Assembly (NCBI GenBank): GCA_037576195.1
Contig: CM075102.1
Span: forward strand, 1,860,001 to 1,924,000
DNA from: Phytoseiulus persimilis
Taxonomy: Eukaryota; Arthropoda; Arachnida; Mesostigmata; Phytoseiidae
Direction: 5' to 3'
DNA length: 64,000 bases
Shown: positions 34,094-47,486 of the stretch, one piece after another
Position numbering within the stretch: position 1 is the stretch's first letter
Layout: the number at the start of each line of letters is the position of its first letter
Translations under genes and position numbers: made by a program
The notes under the pieces: model-generated
What the model saw: the letters and a program-made list of their open reading frames with translations, nothing else
Database searches by the model: none
What the model was told of the DNA's origin: nothing

Positions 34094-37000
34094 GCTCCTG
34101 ATCTTCGTGGCCGCGGTCGGAGAAGCTCGTGCACAATGTCCCTCGATCGGTTTTTCCAACTGCACGTGCTCGACCTCGGAAACCGCCAATCGAGCAGACA
34201 AATTCAGCGCTCCTCCGAGCACCAGGGTGGTGATAAAATGCAGTTCAGTGTTCAGTATCGAAGCGCTGTCAAGACTGATGAGAAGTCTGCAAGGCAAGAA
34301 CATCGACGCTGTGCATATCATGGATTCCCCGGTAACTATTCAACACGAACTGAATATTCTCCCGAGTCCGGTTATCCGGGAATGGAATCTAAATGTGGCG
34401 ATTCGCTCGTTGGACACAATTCATTACGATCGCGATAACTGCCGGCGTGAGAGAGAATAGTTCGCAGTGTGACGAAGAGAGAGAGCTCTGGGGATCGATT
34501 TCGAATAGGAAAATACCCCGCCGTGTTCGCACTGCAGTTGTTGATTGTGAATGCATTCCGAAAGGGATAGAGGACTCGATTCTTTCGGGAAATCCAAGGA
34601 TATTTAGCTTGGCTGCTATGGGAGCGGTGTTTAGCAGGTGATTAGCACTCGGCGAATGCGCGTATTTATCAGCGTCCTTGCTTTGTTCGGTTTTCCACGG
34701 CTCGTGCAGCCGCCGAATACGAGGACTCATTCAGATGACAGGATCCAACAATCAACTATCAGCTCCGGAACGTGAGATGGTATTCATCGCGCGCTGCTTC
34801 ATTCTTCTGTCTTGAGCTTCGGACAAACACTTTTCTTCACGCGGTTTCTATCTTCGGCGATGCGTCTTTCATTCGAATCAATCGGTTGTGTGGAACTTCT
34901 TCAACAAGAGCGAGCCAGAATCGAGCGGAACGTACTGAATTGCCACGAATCCCTTGTCCGATGTCCCAGAAGGGCGCCCGCCCGTTGGGGATTGGTCGTC
35001 TGTCGAAGAGGGCCGTTGAAGCATGAAGCTGTGCGGGGATATGTCCAGGATTCGTCGAAGGGTGGCCGTCTATTATGAACTGCACGGCCAAGTCGTCATA
35101 TGGTCCGGAATGATCCACATGTCGCAGCGATGTGCCGATGCATTTCAGATAGAGAGAGAGCTTCCCGCATTCATCCGAATTATCGAACGTTAGACCGAGT
35201 TGCTCGAACGTTTTCGGTGCTAGACGTCGATGTTAGCTTGAACGAACCGCGATGAGGCACAAAACGAAGAACGTTTACTAGGGGGAAACAGCAACGGAAC
35301 GAAAAATGGTATTAGGGCACAAAGCAAACGAACGAACGAGCCAGGCGTATCTTACGACTTCATCAGACGGCAAGGATAACGGAATCGGGCTTTTCGTTTC
35401 CGCTCCCATCACGGTGTCGTTGCTCCGCGAAGAAACCATCTCATCTTCCGACGCTTCTACGGATCGGGACTGGATCAACTCGAAATTCCTTTCTTGGAAT
35501 GCATCTATTTCCGCAGCTTGGAAGCTGGTTCTGGTCACGTAACACGTCCTCACGGGTTGCGTCGAAGCTTCCAAGCCTCAGCTCTGACCGTTCGACTGCC
35601 GGCTGTGAGTCGGGGCTCAACTACGTGGAGTTGTAGCGCGTGAAACGAAGTTCCTGTCAATTTGAATCGGTTTGGCTCGTCCAGCCCTAGCTGAGCGAAA
35701 CTCGCGAAAGACGGAAGAACAGCATCTTTGGTCGACTTTCCATGCGAACTCATTCGCCGTGGAATTCGTTGACTAGTGAGCAGACATACGCGATACTCAC
35801 GGCGTGTGATTAACTTCGAACATTCAAATTTGCCGATTTTTCCCCAGATAGCTGTGGAAATACAATGATTCAAATAGACGGCCCCAACCGATATTCTTGA
35901 GCCGTCCGTCGGCAAGAAATGTTCCGAGCTTTGCGGAGTATCGTACTTTGACCATTCTTCGACAAACAATGCGATGCCGTCTGGCGCGCAGTGAGAAAAG
36001 AGGGAGAACCGAAAGTCGGGAGAGTTCCTGTAATCACAGCGTTTTCTCCTTAGTAGTGAGAACGTACGAGAAGCGAGTTCTTGGTGCGTTCGGCTCCATT
36101 GTTTGCTTGGTCCAGAGAAGACTCCGCTCGAATTGAAATCGATCCGGAGGGGGCGGGAATTACACCTGCTTCGATCAAGTACGTATCCAAATGCGGAAGA
36201 CGTTGGAAGCGCTCCCGCGCCACGAAATCGATCCTCTGAGTGCTCCTTGAGCGAGCGCTCGCCCCGAGTAACTCACCCACCGTTTCCATTCCCAACTTCC
36301 AACAGGGCGTTAAGTTTCACGATTCTGCTGTCGAAGTTCACGGTGGCAATCAGATGCGGACGAGAACCATTAGTGTCGATGTGATCAGAAAGACGCGGGC
36401 ACTGAGTTGGAAAAGCGAGTCAAATCGCGAGTTTTAACAGGAATGAAGTGAAACGCGTGTTTTCCATTCCGTTGCACCCGCTCACGTGGCTCAGCGTCAA
36501 CCTTGACTGCTCTTCAGCCAGACGGCGCCTGAGCGCGAACGCTCCGTTAGCTTGAAGTTTACTGCGTGCAAAGAAATAACAAGGGACCAAGGGGGGTCCA
36601 TGTCACGGGTTTCAAGAGCAAAGCGTTCAAATCACTTCCCCTTGATTCAAAACTCGGATGTTGGAATAGAAAGAGAGATTATGCCGTTGAGTGCTTTCAA
36701 AGGCTGGATTGAATCATCTGGATAAAAGATCATTAAGTTGGTCCAGCGAAAAATCTTCTGCGCTCAGTTTCGAAGGGTCCGTCCGTCGCACACATTCCAG
36801 TGGAAGGACGATTGCTCGGAGCGTGCTGCGAAGCAGCTACCGGACGAAGTTCCTCTCAGTATCCGGTGAGGGAATCTTCCGCCGCTTGCCCGGATTCCAG
36901 ATGAATTCGCAAGCGAAAAAAAAAATGCGTAATTCGCCGTGATGATTCCACCGTATTAATTCTCCCACTTTCAAACGTTTTTGCTCCTACAGATTTCGAC

Positions 37001-39489
37001 AGTACTCGTGTTGCACATGTCAGTTATCTCACAAACGCAGATGAGTGACATCCTGCCAGGATTATTACCGACTCATCGGCTTTAAGCCGGGAAAAAAAAA
37101 CAGTTTATGAGCGAGCGGATATTTAACGGCTGCGCAATACCGGGGTTGTCTGAATTCCAGAATAGAGGCCAAATCTCGTGGAAAGAACTCTTCCTCTGCC
37201 TTCCAAAGATAATCGCAAGGAAATACTCCCCACTCTGCTTAAGACGTCTCGAGTCGGACGCGGTTTGGAATTCCGCTTGACGTGAATTGAATCTTCTTCC
37301 TCTTTGCAGCACTTGATCTTTCCGATCAGAACTGAAAAGCTGCATTCTTGTCAGTGTGACAATCACTAGTCACTGCAATGAAAACGTGTTTGCGAACGAC
37401 TATGTCTGACAGATTCACGCATTCTTCTGCGAGGTATCGCTCGCCCAACTTTGACTCGCCGTGACTTGGTTCCGCGCGATGAGCGCCGGCGACAGGAGTT
37501 TCTGTTTCATTTGCCGAGGTTGGTGGTGGCGATCCGGTTCCACTCCGACCTCCTCCGAGCAAACGAGACGAGCATATTCTCGAATAGTTTGTCAAGGCCT
37601 TCGATCATGGGTTAAATCGATTCGCCGGGCCGTCTGAACTGCGACCAAATTTCGATTCGCGGGGTTGAAGAAACTCCTGAAAGACTCGTTCGGCGCAGCC
37701 GACAGGATTCTTCTGCTGATTGATTTGTGATGATCGTCGCGTGCCAACTTCTCGTCGGAATAAGTCGGAGCAGCCAATCTGAACAACCGTCAGAAATACT
37801 CGAGTCACGCTCAGCGGATCGCCGCTCTTTCCTTCCGTCGATGCAAAAACTAGGCAAACGATTCAACAGCCAAATCTAAGACCCGCGTAGCTCGTTTCTT
37901 CGAAACGTGACTCCCAAGAAGAGACCTCTGCTGACATCACAATTGGGATCTTCAAGTTCTCCTCGGAGCCAGGGACATCCGATGTTACTGGGTACAATAA
38001 GACCGGAGAGGATTGACGGATACTTTCTCCTTCAGATCGGCCCGAAGATACCAGCGAACATATTCACGGCGATTCCTCTGACAGAAGTGACGCTATCCAA
38101 TGTCAACATTTCATCTCTGAGCTCGTCGGGCTCCACACCGTTCCTCGGCCTGGAACGAACCTTGAAGTCTTTGGCGCTGCGACACTGCGGCATGGTGAGC
38201 TCAATCGTCCTGATGGCCCGAAACTTCGGACGACGCCTGGAACCCTGCAGCGGATGTGTACTGAATCCTGCAGACATGCTATGAAAACGCACTGATCCCA
38301 CTTGAGTGCGAACTTGCACACTTCAGTGCCGTAGGTCTCGGGCTCAAACGATTGCCATTCGGAGGGCGTAGCGGGTGAAGGCCATGACGGCAACCATCCG
38401 GGTCTTCGCCACTTACATTGAAATCGGCGGATTCCCGCCCGCGATGATTGATGGATACCAGCGTCACCAGGCCATCGAACAGACAAGCATTTCATTCGTT
38501 GCAGAGCTATGACATGTCGTTGGAGAAACTATCGGCGTTGAGTCAAATCGAACAGATCGACTTGAGCTTCAACACTCTCCAGTTCGTGAAACGGCGTTGG
38601 TTCTCCGTTCCTCCGGTGAAATTGAAGTCCCTCGTACTGAAAGGGAACCATATCGAGGCACTCGAAGACTTCGCACTCCGAAACGCTAGAGAACTTATTC
38701 ACTTGGATCTTTCGGAAAACCGGATCCACGGACTCCGGAGGACAATGCTTCCGGACAACATAGAGATCCTCCACTTGGAGTGAGTTGCTGTTTCGAAGCG
38801 GGAGGCGAGAGTGTTATTCTTACCGACCTGAATCCCCTCCGCCGCTCGAACGTGACGAATCCCCCCCCCCCCCTCAACATCCGTTCGGAGAAAGCTGGAA
38901 GCTACTGTCTGGTTCTGAAAGTATGCGCGGTCTTGTCTGACTCTTGTTCTCCTCATGAAGGAACAACCGCCTGGCGGAACTGGACGATAACATCTTCTCC
39001 TCGATGTTGAATTTGAGAAGACTGTACTTATCCAACAACCGTCTCCAAACGATGAATCACAACGCTTTCAGCCCGATATGGTTCAAAATACAACCAGCTC
39101 TGGAGCAGGTCGACTTGCGAGGTTTGTGCTGTAGCTGTTTCAGTGTGCTGTTGAATCTTCGCGACTTGGATGGAGGGATCGAGGAGAGATTTATCCGACT
39201 CGGGGAAAGTTCCAGTTCTGAGGCTCTGCATCAACTCGATTTTCTGCGAGTGATCACGTTTTCAGGAAACCCCGTGTTCTGCGATTGTGAACTGTCATGG
39301 CTCTCGGACACCATCGTGCTTTGGAGAAACTCTCGAACCCTCTTGGGGCACTGCTCGGCTCCTGGGCAATTCGTCGGAGACCCTCTCCGCTCTCTCGACT
39401 GTTTCAAACTCCATTGCGAAGGATCGAACTGCACCCAACTCTATCCGATAGAAACCGACGAGCTCGGTGTCACAGAAGCAGTCGAATGA
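34094..39489 (+). CDS. Secreted leucine-rich-repeat protein (oplophorus-luciferin-binding type)
   Basis: Exons with matching phases: 34094..34331, 38036..38194, 38505..38779, 38961..39121, 39266..39489. The first visible exon begins inside a signal peptide (LLIFVAAVGEARA, cleavage before QCP) and needs two bases from an unseen upstream exon. It carries the cysteine cap QCPSIGFSNCTCST, typical of arthropod proteins annotated like the non-catalytic subunit of oplophorus luciferase. Leucine-rich repeats follow: IPLTEVTLSNVNISSL, IEQIDLSFNTLQFV, LKSLVLKGNHIEAL, LIHLDLSENRIHGL, LRRLYLSNNRLQTM. The last exon is an LRR C-terminal cap (NPVFCDCELSWL, LGHCSAP, SLDCFKLHC). No transmembrane helix is seen after it, so secretion is likely. 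The 3.7-kb intron 34332-38035 is by far the longest in the window. AATAAA at 39545-39550. Binding partner unknown. Confidence 0.82.
34837..35219 (-). other. Candidate terminal exon of an unknown gene, inside the LRR intron
   Basis: On the opposite strand within the 3.7-kb LRR intron. It starts after GACGTCTAG and stays open for 127 codons to TGA at 34839..34837, with segments such as FEQLGLTFDNSDECGKLSLY followed by LKCIG, and later DDLAVQFIIDGHPSTNPG. The phase needs one base from an upstream exon. A good GTAAGA donor occurs further upstream at about 35350 but in the wrong phase for this frame, so I could not assemble a gene. No family recognised. The rest of the intron, to 38035, has no feature I can support. 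Confidence 0.3.
38861..38873 (+). repeat. Poly-C tract (13 C) in an LRR intron
   Basis: Thirteen uninterrupted C within the 181-base intron between LRR exons 38779 and 38961. Confidence 0.9.
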
Positions 39490-39544
39490 TGGAGGAGAAA
39501 ACCGAAGAAAAGAAATGTTGCTTATGCTGGAAATAGCACTCTCG

Positions 39545-39550
39545 AATAAA
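39545..39550 (+). promoter_or_regulatory. Polyadenylation signal (LRR gene)
   Basis: AATAAA 56 bases after the LRR-protein stop codon. Between here and 40884 I see no gene. Confidence 0.65.
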
Positions 39551-40884
39551 AGCTGTCGGAGTACCCATATGGACTCAATATGACTGGTCGGATGCTCGGG
39601 AAAAAAATCTCTCTGGAAACAGCCTGACGAGTTTTATCTTTTGTCTTTCCTGGATCAACTCACAAAGAGTAGACCCTTAGTTCACAAAAGGAACTGCGAG
39701 TGCGAGAAACAGGAAGAATGGGAGAAGATAGAAGAGCCATAGGGGATAAAAATGGATTTACGCACGACCCACAAGGATGGAAAATTCAGCTGAAGTGTGG
39801 GGCTCATTTGGATGATGCCCATTAAAGAGAAAAACTCCGGCTCATTATCATGGAAGATGCGAGAGTATAGGATTTCGAAAGAGTTTGGGATTGTGGGTTG
39901 AAGGGAAGGCTTGAGAGCAAAGGGCATTCCGAAGGCGAGGGGTACAAAACCGGCAGCTCACAGAACACTGGTCGATGTTTATTGATCAAATGAAAATCGA
40001 CGGCAACGGGTGAATTCGTGGGAACATGGTCCGTTCATTCGATTGGAATCGTAAATTTTAGATATCTAGGACCGTGGTGTCGTCATTTTCTCTCCAATCC
40101 AGGCGAGAAGAGCCTTCGGATGGGTTCGCCCAGCGTTCTCAAGGGGCCCATGAGGAACCCGCGGATCTTCCTCCCATCGATCAGCATGTCCACCCAGCGA
40201 GCCTTCTCTTTGAAGTGATCGGTGAGGCCTACAAGACTCATCATATGAGAACGCATCGACGGATCCATCTCAGGTGGTAACGAAGCAATCGACATCGGTC
40301 AGAGACCACCGGGATAATTAATCCGCTTCTATACTTCGACCCACGTCTTCACAGGGTGGTAAAATCTAGTCGGGAATTTTCTCCCGGTCCTCGCTTTTGT
40401 CACAGCTTCGCGAGGAATTATCAAGACCTTCAGACCCTCTGTGGAACGCAGTTTCCGAATGACCTGCACGTTTCATCCGAAACAATCAAATATTCGCCTT
40501 ATTTGGAAAACGATCAGAATAAAAATCGTTCAGAGTGATTTCGCGAGGAGTAACGTTCGGGAGAAAGTAGAGGAAGAAAATTTCCGACGTATGTTGACCA
40601 CCTGGCATTCTGGGGTAGACGTCTATTTTTCGCGGAGCCTTTACCTGGCAGAAGGTAGGGACCGAACACCTTGCGATGCTGAGTGAGGTAGACACAATGG
40701 TCCGGCGACGAACAACCCGTTGGAGTTCTAATTGGAGGCGGGACCGGCATCGCGTTCACAACGCCGAGGTCCAGTCCGCCGCTGCAGTCCTCCCCCTCCG
40801 GACACTGAGCATCGCCATGACCCTGAGGCTCCGTGTGCTCCGTCCACTTCAGCTCTGTTGTTGTCGAGGAAAAATTTAAAGACC

Positions 40885-42966
40885 TCATATCACGCGTTCG
40901 CATTTTCGAAGCAGCTCGAGGGTTAGTTCGAAGACAGCACGGGGGAAATGAACGAAGACGCAAAGCAACCCGAAGCGCACTTGGATGAGGACTTTGAGCT
41001 GGGTCGAATTACCATACTGGGCCCGGACTCGCCTTTCTTCTGAGGAGGGGATAAGGTGCGAGAATCACGACGAGTCACTTACGAGAGCCGGCTGACTCGT
41101 TCGCAAAATCGCCCGACGCGTCCGGGTCAACGCTTCCGCCAACCTTAGGATCCCTCGCAGTGGGATCAGGCCTGATATGGTGGTTTTGAGGCTCTCTCCA
41201 ATGTCCCGTCCCCGGTTTGTCCGCTGTCTGAGTTCCTTCTGGGTCCCTGGGAGGTCCTCTGCCACCCCAGACCCGCTGCCGGGGAGCTCCACCGACTGCC
41301 GCTGGGGGGACCTGCGGTCGGAGGGCGTTCGTCAAAGCGGCAATCCGTTGTGCAGCGCCCTGGAGGTAAGTCTGAGTTGCTGGCGTTTTCGCGGCTCCAG
41401 TTTCTCCAGGAGACTCTGAAGTGAGATCGTCGATCAGGCTCTCGAGGTTTGCATCCACTGCCCACTTGAGCGAGGGGTCGTCTTGAGCTGAGCGTACGGA
41501 AGTCAATGTGAACCTCGACATCGTCCATGAGGGAGAAGGAAATGCACAAAACTCTGCTACACACCCTCATTGTTGGCCGCGGCTCCTGGTCTCCGCTTAA
41601 CCGCCGGTTCGTTGGGCGATACCTCGGAAGCGCCTGCGGGACCCTCCAAAGAAGAGCCGGACCCGGTTTGCTGCTCGCTTCCCTCACCGACGCCGGATTC
41701 CTCCGCTGGGACCTGGGGCTCTCCTTCCCAACTCTTCTCGGTGGCGCCCGTGCCGACTTCTTCGTTGATTCCGCCCCCTCCGGTGTCCTCATTCACTGAA
41801 TCTTCGTTAGCGGAAGGAACATCTGGAAAAGATTCGTTCAGCGGAACCAACGTCATGGTCGGTTGTGTATCTTTTGGACGAAGGGTGACTTCAACGCCGA
41901 CCCAAGGAATGGTCACGTGACTTACTGGGGCTAGAAGTCACTGGCGACCCGCTTTCGGGCGCCTGCGGTTCTTCAGCGACCTTCTCCTTCGAAGAATCTC
42001 CAGGGACTTCATTCGCTGTTCCGACCTCCGCCCCCGCCGGAGCTACGCTTTCGGGTGATTCGGCCAGTTCGGCCGGCTCGCCCTCAACATCCACGGGGCT
42101 CGCATTCGTAGTCTGCTGGGCATCAGCGGCTGCATCGGATTCCGCCCGGAAACGCTCGTCTGTCGAATACCCTGGAGTCAAAACGTTTGCGTCGAGCGAA
42201 GACTTCCTCAATTCGAGGAAGGGATGAGTCATGAGGAGCAGCGAGCTGAAATCTGAGCTCTGCGATTGCGGGAATTTTCCGCGGATGGAGTTCGAACTTC
42301 GACGAGGATGGAAACCAAGCGGGGTTTTCGACTCGGTCCCGTCTGATAGGGCTGGCGGGCTGATGCTTCCCGATGGGATCTTCGGGTGTCACTGGAAGAC
42401 GCACAAAACAGCTCTCGTGCCTGAGCTGCTGCAACGAGTTGTGAGTGTTTCGGCGGATGCGCGGAACAAACATTCGACAGACGCGGACAGGGCCCGAGCT
42501 CGGGCCTGAGACACGCAATACAGGATGAACGCGACTACCCAACTCCATCGTAGTGCATGCTGGAGGACTGCGATGGAATCCGCTTGGACTAGGCAATCGA
42601 CATGCAGGAGGGATTCGGTACCTGGGGGATCTGCCCTTTCTGACAGCATCTCGATCTGTTCGAGGTAATTCAGCTTCTCCGCTCGCCTTCTCTCCTCTTT
42701 GCTCTGGACGCCGTCGACGCGAATCATAGGTCTTGACCCCGAGTGGAGATAATTCGCCTCGATGGAATCTGAGGCTCAAAGAGCTTTAGCTGTGTCGGAA
42801 ACGCCCGATCGCATCGCTAGGTTCGCATCCAGAACGGAGGGCTGCTAGAAATTCCGAAGATTTTCCTCGTTGCGTCGAGGGACGATGTCAACTTACCGGC
42901 GTCGTACGGAGCGGCACTCACAGTACTCAAACACAAGAGTAACATCAGGAAGACGGCGAACTTCAT
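40885..42966 (-). CDS. Secreted acidic protein of unknown family
   Basis: Five exons: 42966..42897, 42171..41926, 41822..41565, 41487..41083, 41039..40885; 377 residues. Exon 1 is a textbook signal peptide (MKFAVFLMLLLCLSTVSAAP) ending in a GTAAGT donor. Exons 2-3 encode a strongly acidic, Glu/Pro/Gly/Ser/Ala-rich chain (DVEGEPAELAESPESVAPA, NEDSVNEDTGGGGINEEVG) without cysteines. Exon 4 has a likely helical part (LKWAVDANLESLIDDLTSE) then a Pro/Gly/Arg-rich stretch; exon 5 ends in a hydrophobic LKVLIQVRFGLLCVFVHF segment and a basic tail. All four introns are phase 1. Four of the five acceptors and all the phases are convincing; the exon 3 donor (GTGTGT) is weaker. I recognise no domain. Low-complexity secreted proteins of this type occur in cuticle, silk, cement or salivary products, but no role can be assigned from sequence. 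Confidence 0.7.
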
Positions 42967-43601
42967 GGCGTACTTGGAATGTGGTTATCGCACCACTGAT
43001 CGCACGAGGAAGAACTTCGAATCGCTTAGATCCTAGAACGTCTAAACAGTTTTTTTTTTTCTAAACACTGCAATCGGATACCGTCCCTCCGGACTCGACT
43101 TCAATCGGTGGCCTCACTCATCTTTAACGATCCAATGTTTACATCAGAGCGTCTCGCCAGGAAGTACTTTTCTGAGCCTTCTTGACATTCTCAGCCGCCT
43201 CTGGATGCGCCCTGCGGCGAGCCGGGGAAAAGCAAGCTCAGCGTTCTGCGGTCGACCACATGATAGGAAAGACATTCGAGATCACCGCCGACCATTTCTT
43301 TTTATTCGAGGTCCCGCGGTCTCAGCATTCAGGTCCACGTACTATTCGGGATAAAATCAGCATCAGGAGACGGAGGAAATGCTTGCTCAAACTCGTCCCC
43401 GTGAGAAGCCACACGAACCCGATGCTCTTTGAAGATGAGCGTCCACCGCGAGCAAACGAAGTTCACTCGGGGGATCGCCTGAGAGCCGGTGAAGTCTTCC
43501 TCATCGGGCCGTGAGCGTCAAGAGGAACTTCCGAGCCGAGCAGATGAAAACCAAATCGCGTGGGCGCACGCGATGTTTCCGACGAAGCTGCGCGGAGGTG
43601 C

Positions 43602-46600
43602 TCAGAGGGTTCGCGGCTCACATCGAATAGAGATACCGTCCAGGGGTCGGAGGATTAGATCGAAACTCAATCGAAGCTTGTCGGTTTCCTGATCCGTGTG
43701 AAGCGTGAAGTTTCTCACGATATGAGCCAAAAGAATCTTATCCTCCTGATTCGCGAATTTTTGACCTGGAAGTAGACAGAATATAGGAAGAGTGAATATA
43801 GACAGACTTAGTTTCAGGGCATTGTTCTGCTCCGATCACTGAAGCTCGGGGTTGGGGTCAAAGTCCCTTCAGCATTTCCGTGGATTCCACGGGGCAAGTA
43901 AAGGCGGATGTCCTCACCTATGCAGTTCCTCGGCCCGGCGGAGAACGGCACGTAACTGTAAGGATGCCTGTTTTTAGAGTCCAGGAACCTGGAAGGCTCG
44001 AATCGCAACGGGTTCTCCCACACGTTAGGGTTCCGGTGGAGATGGAAAATGTCGACGAGTCCCACAGTGCCGGCCGGGATCACGTGCTTCCCGACGCGGA
44101 CCGGCGTGCTCACATTCCTTGTGATCAGAGGAAGCGGTGGGAACAGACGCATAGATTCCTGCAAGTGACACGGTTTATGCTTCACAAAAGGATGTGCCGG
44201 CTCATGCGCGAGAATTCGGCGGAAGCGATGATGAATTCGATTGCTACATCCAGGATGGGTTACACGCCGGGAGCTCGAAAACCCCCTTCCCCAAATCAGG
44301 TTCCGTTCGATCTCAACGAACCTTCTATGCAGAGCATTCGTTTCCAAATAGGACGGCGAACATACTAGAGGGGACATCCAAGCGGGTTCGGATTCCGAGT
44401 GTAGCTTGGTATTTCTAGGTCCGTCATGCCGCACTCAAAACTGAGAACCCCCGCACAAATCGTGGCCCTATGTTTGATTGCTTGCAGCTCCTCCGCGGTT
44501 CCTCAGACAAAATACCATGAGCCAAGCGATGCCTGCTGCGGTATATGATTGCGAAACTCAAGATTCAGAGCGTCACGAGCTTTTCGTGTCGAGGTAGCGT
44601 TGGTTCCCATCACCTCGTATCATTGGAGGAAACTCCCAGGAGAACGAATAAAATGACATGATTATGCTTCGAACACCTCATAACTAGAGTAGGCCCCAAC
44701 AGCCCGATCTCTGGTATCCGAAGGGATTTTCACACCGACGCCATAAAATACCCCAGAAAAAAAAAATTACTCTCCGCGATCTGAGGATGACGTTGTTATC
44801 AACAGACAGCTTTAGGCCGTCAACAGACTGAGGTATATGTCGCAAGCCGCACTCAGTATCAGCTTCTGCTGGAATGTCCCCCTACGAGATGTTTGTGGTA
44901 CCTATCGCGAAAACTTCGTGATACTCTCCTCTTGTGTTATATTCTCCACACTCTACCCAGGAGGATTGTTGTGCTCAAATCGAGTCCGATTTGAGGAAAA
45001 GATTTTCTGAGAGCTCCCGAGATTATTCTCGAGTTCCCTGTAGCGCACCCGAGGATCGTGGCCGCATGGCTCGTTGCAACCCGCAGCAAACTCACAAACC
45101 TTGGTGACGGCCTCGGTAAAATTCAGCATCCTCAGCTGCTCCTTGGAGATAGTGTTGTCATCTGTCACAACCCTCTCGACCTCCTCCAACAGCTGTTGCT
45201 GCATTTCCGGATGCTTGGCGAGGAGATGCAGTGTGTAGGCCATGGCCGTTGCCGTTGTGTCGAAACCACCGACTATGAAAGTGGCGACATGATCTCGAAC
45301 ATCGTGCCGAGACAGAAGTCCCTCTCGATACATCTTTATCACGGTGTCAATGAAACTCTTGCCGATCTCGTTATTGTTCTCGAGCGAGGCGAGCTTTGAG
45401 TCGATCACCTGCAATGTTGGCATGGTAAGCTAAAACCGGAGGCCCAGAAAACGTTCGAGGCTCGCGCCCAGGTGTTTCATCCTCCGACGAGGGGAATCAC
45501 AACCGTCGACGAGTTGAGCCATGGGACTGGATTCTTCCGCATGATATGGAAAGTGGTTTCTCCGTCGAAACTTCTTCTGGGAACGGAACAATCTTCTCTA
45601 GGGGGGGGGGGGCATTATCTCAACGTCGATCCGACGCCGACGTACAATTTGTGGCGCTCGGTGATTCGCGAAAAATATGTTATTGACGCAGGGAGGAAAA
45701 CTGTTCTTGAGGAAGTTGTGCCGCGTGCGAAAAATTGAACCTTTGTTCCGATGGGGATGCTTTCGCTTCGAGCAAGAACGATATTCCGCGACCGACCGAA
45801 CCCTTTCCAAACTATATTCACTGTTGATTCTCAGCTACAAAGCAGCACACTGTCCATCGAGCTCACTATTCTTGCTCAAGTAGCGCGTGAGTACCTTATA
45901 GATGTAGTCGGTGATCCTATTGCTGGCGGCTTCCATCTGACGTCCAGCTGAAGTGTACTGGAAGACTGCGTCGAACCAATGAGGAATATTTATCGTCCTC
46001 GCGAGAATCCGATCAGCGAGCCTGTAACGGTTCGAATCGGACTCGTTACGATAAAAAATGCGAATATCGAATGATGGCTTCCCGCGCGCCATCCAGAGAA
46101 AGCCACCGCTCTGCAGTGAGTTCGAAGTGAAGAACTCCAGCGGAATCGCCAGCGTAGTCATAAGATCAAGCGATTCATACTCATCACAGTCACCGAGGAA
46201 GTTCACATGCTCGGGATCGTTCTCGTCCAGTCGGATGCCAAACGCAGTTTCTGCGGGGAATCAATGATCCCAATTGATATTCATTCTCCTCGATGTTGCT
46301 CCTGAATCCGCCCGAGGAATCGCGAGCTCGCACCCGAAGACACAACAAACTAACCTACCGAAGAGGATGCTGAATGTGCACATGCGGATCAGCGGATAAA
46401 TATCGATCTGCGTATTCTTCAACTGGCGCAACTTCTCCACGAAGCGGAGCGCGTTCTCATTCATGGTCTGACGATAATCATCCAAGATTCGGAAGTGCAT
46501 GGTGGGTGTCAGCATTTTCCGATGCAGCTTCCAGGTCGCGTCTCCAGGGCTGGAAACCAGGAGCCAATGAGTTTGGCTCTAGTTCCAACTCGCGTCGAAA

Positions 46601-47455
46601 GCAGACTCTTCTCAAGGATCGCCAGAGGCGTTAGAGTATTCCACGAAAAACTAGAGAGTGCAGCGATCGACCTACTTTGAGAGCAAACCGTTCCCCAGCC
46701 ACGGCTTGAGGAAGTGGTGACTGAATCCTTTGTTGACGTTCGAAATGCTCGACAATAAAGCCTCGGTGCTTTCAGGGGTACAGGCAATCACGAAGCCGAC
46801 CGGACCGAACAAGCAACAAACCACGGGCTGATCATAATACTCCGGGACAATGAGGTCCATCGCTCGGTATAGCCCTGAAATCAAACGATGCAATTCACTC
46901 TGGCATCTATGCGTAGTCTGAGGGATTGAGGGAAACCGTCTGGTGACGTTCGTGGATCGGGTTCCGTTTGTTTACTGGAGAGAAAGGAGCAATGTACCGG
47001 ACTTCACTGAGGAAGATCGTTGAGGCGATTTTCCTCTTGAAAGACTCAGTTTCCCTGCAAAATCTGGTCCGCGCCTCGTGCAAGCTGCAAACGAATCGCT
47101 TTCTGATGTTGGTCTTGGGATCCAGAAAAAACTGCACTCAGGAGAGTCTGAGTGGGCTGGGTACGGAGCTCTATCCGGAATAATGATCCACGCCACAACA
47201 TCGTCTGACGCTGACCGAGGCAACGACTGAGCAAGATGCGCAGACGACTCCGGATCTTGAATCGCTCCCCTCAAAGTGGTCGCATGGGAGAAGGACTTTT
47301 CTCTCGTGGGCAACAACCGAGAAGAAAACACACCCTCGAAGGGCCAAGATGCCGCCCCTGGAAGCAATCCGAAAATTGCCGCCATTCCTGCGTCGACAGT
47401 CCCCGTTCCTCCTCGGAGCTACACGATTTTTCAGGTCAGTCCAGTGTTGGATCCA

Positions 47456-47486
<31 letters not shown>

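Noticed and set aside
42123-42779. 218-codon minus-strand frame overlapping the acidic secreted gene
   Set aside because: It overlaps exon 2 of the phase-consistent secreted-protein model in another frame and shows no domain; taken as a shadow.
46021-46250. P450 exon read through as one 118-codon exon
   Set aside because: Reading through gives a P450 about 50 residues too long; a phase-consistent intron (46180..46022, GTATGA..TTACAG) restores the normal CYP4 spacing.
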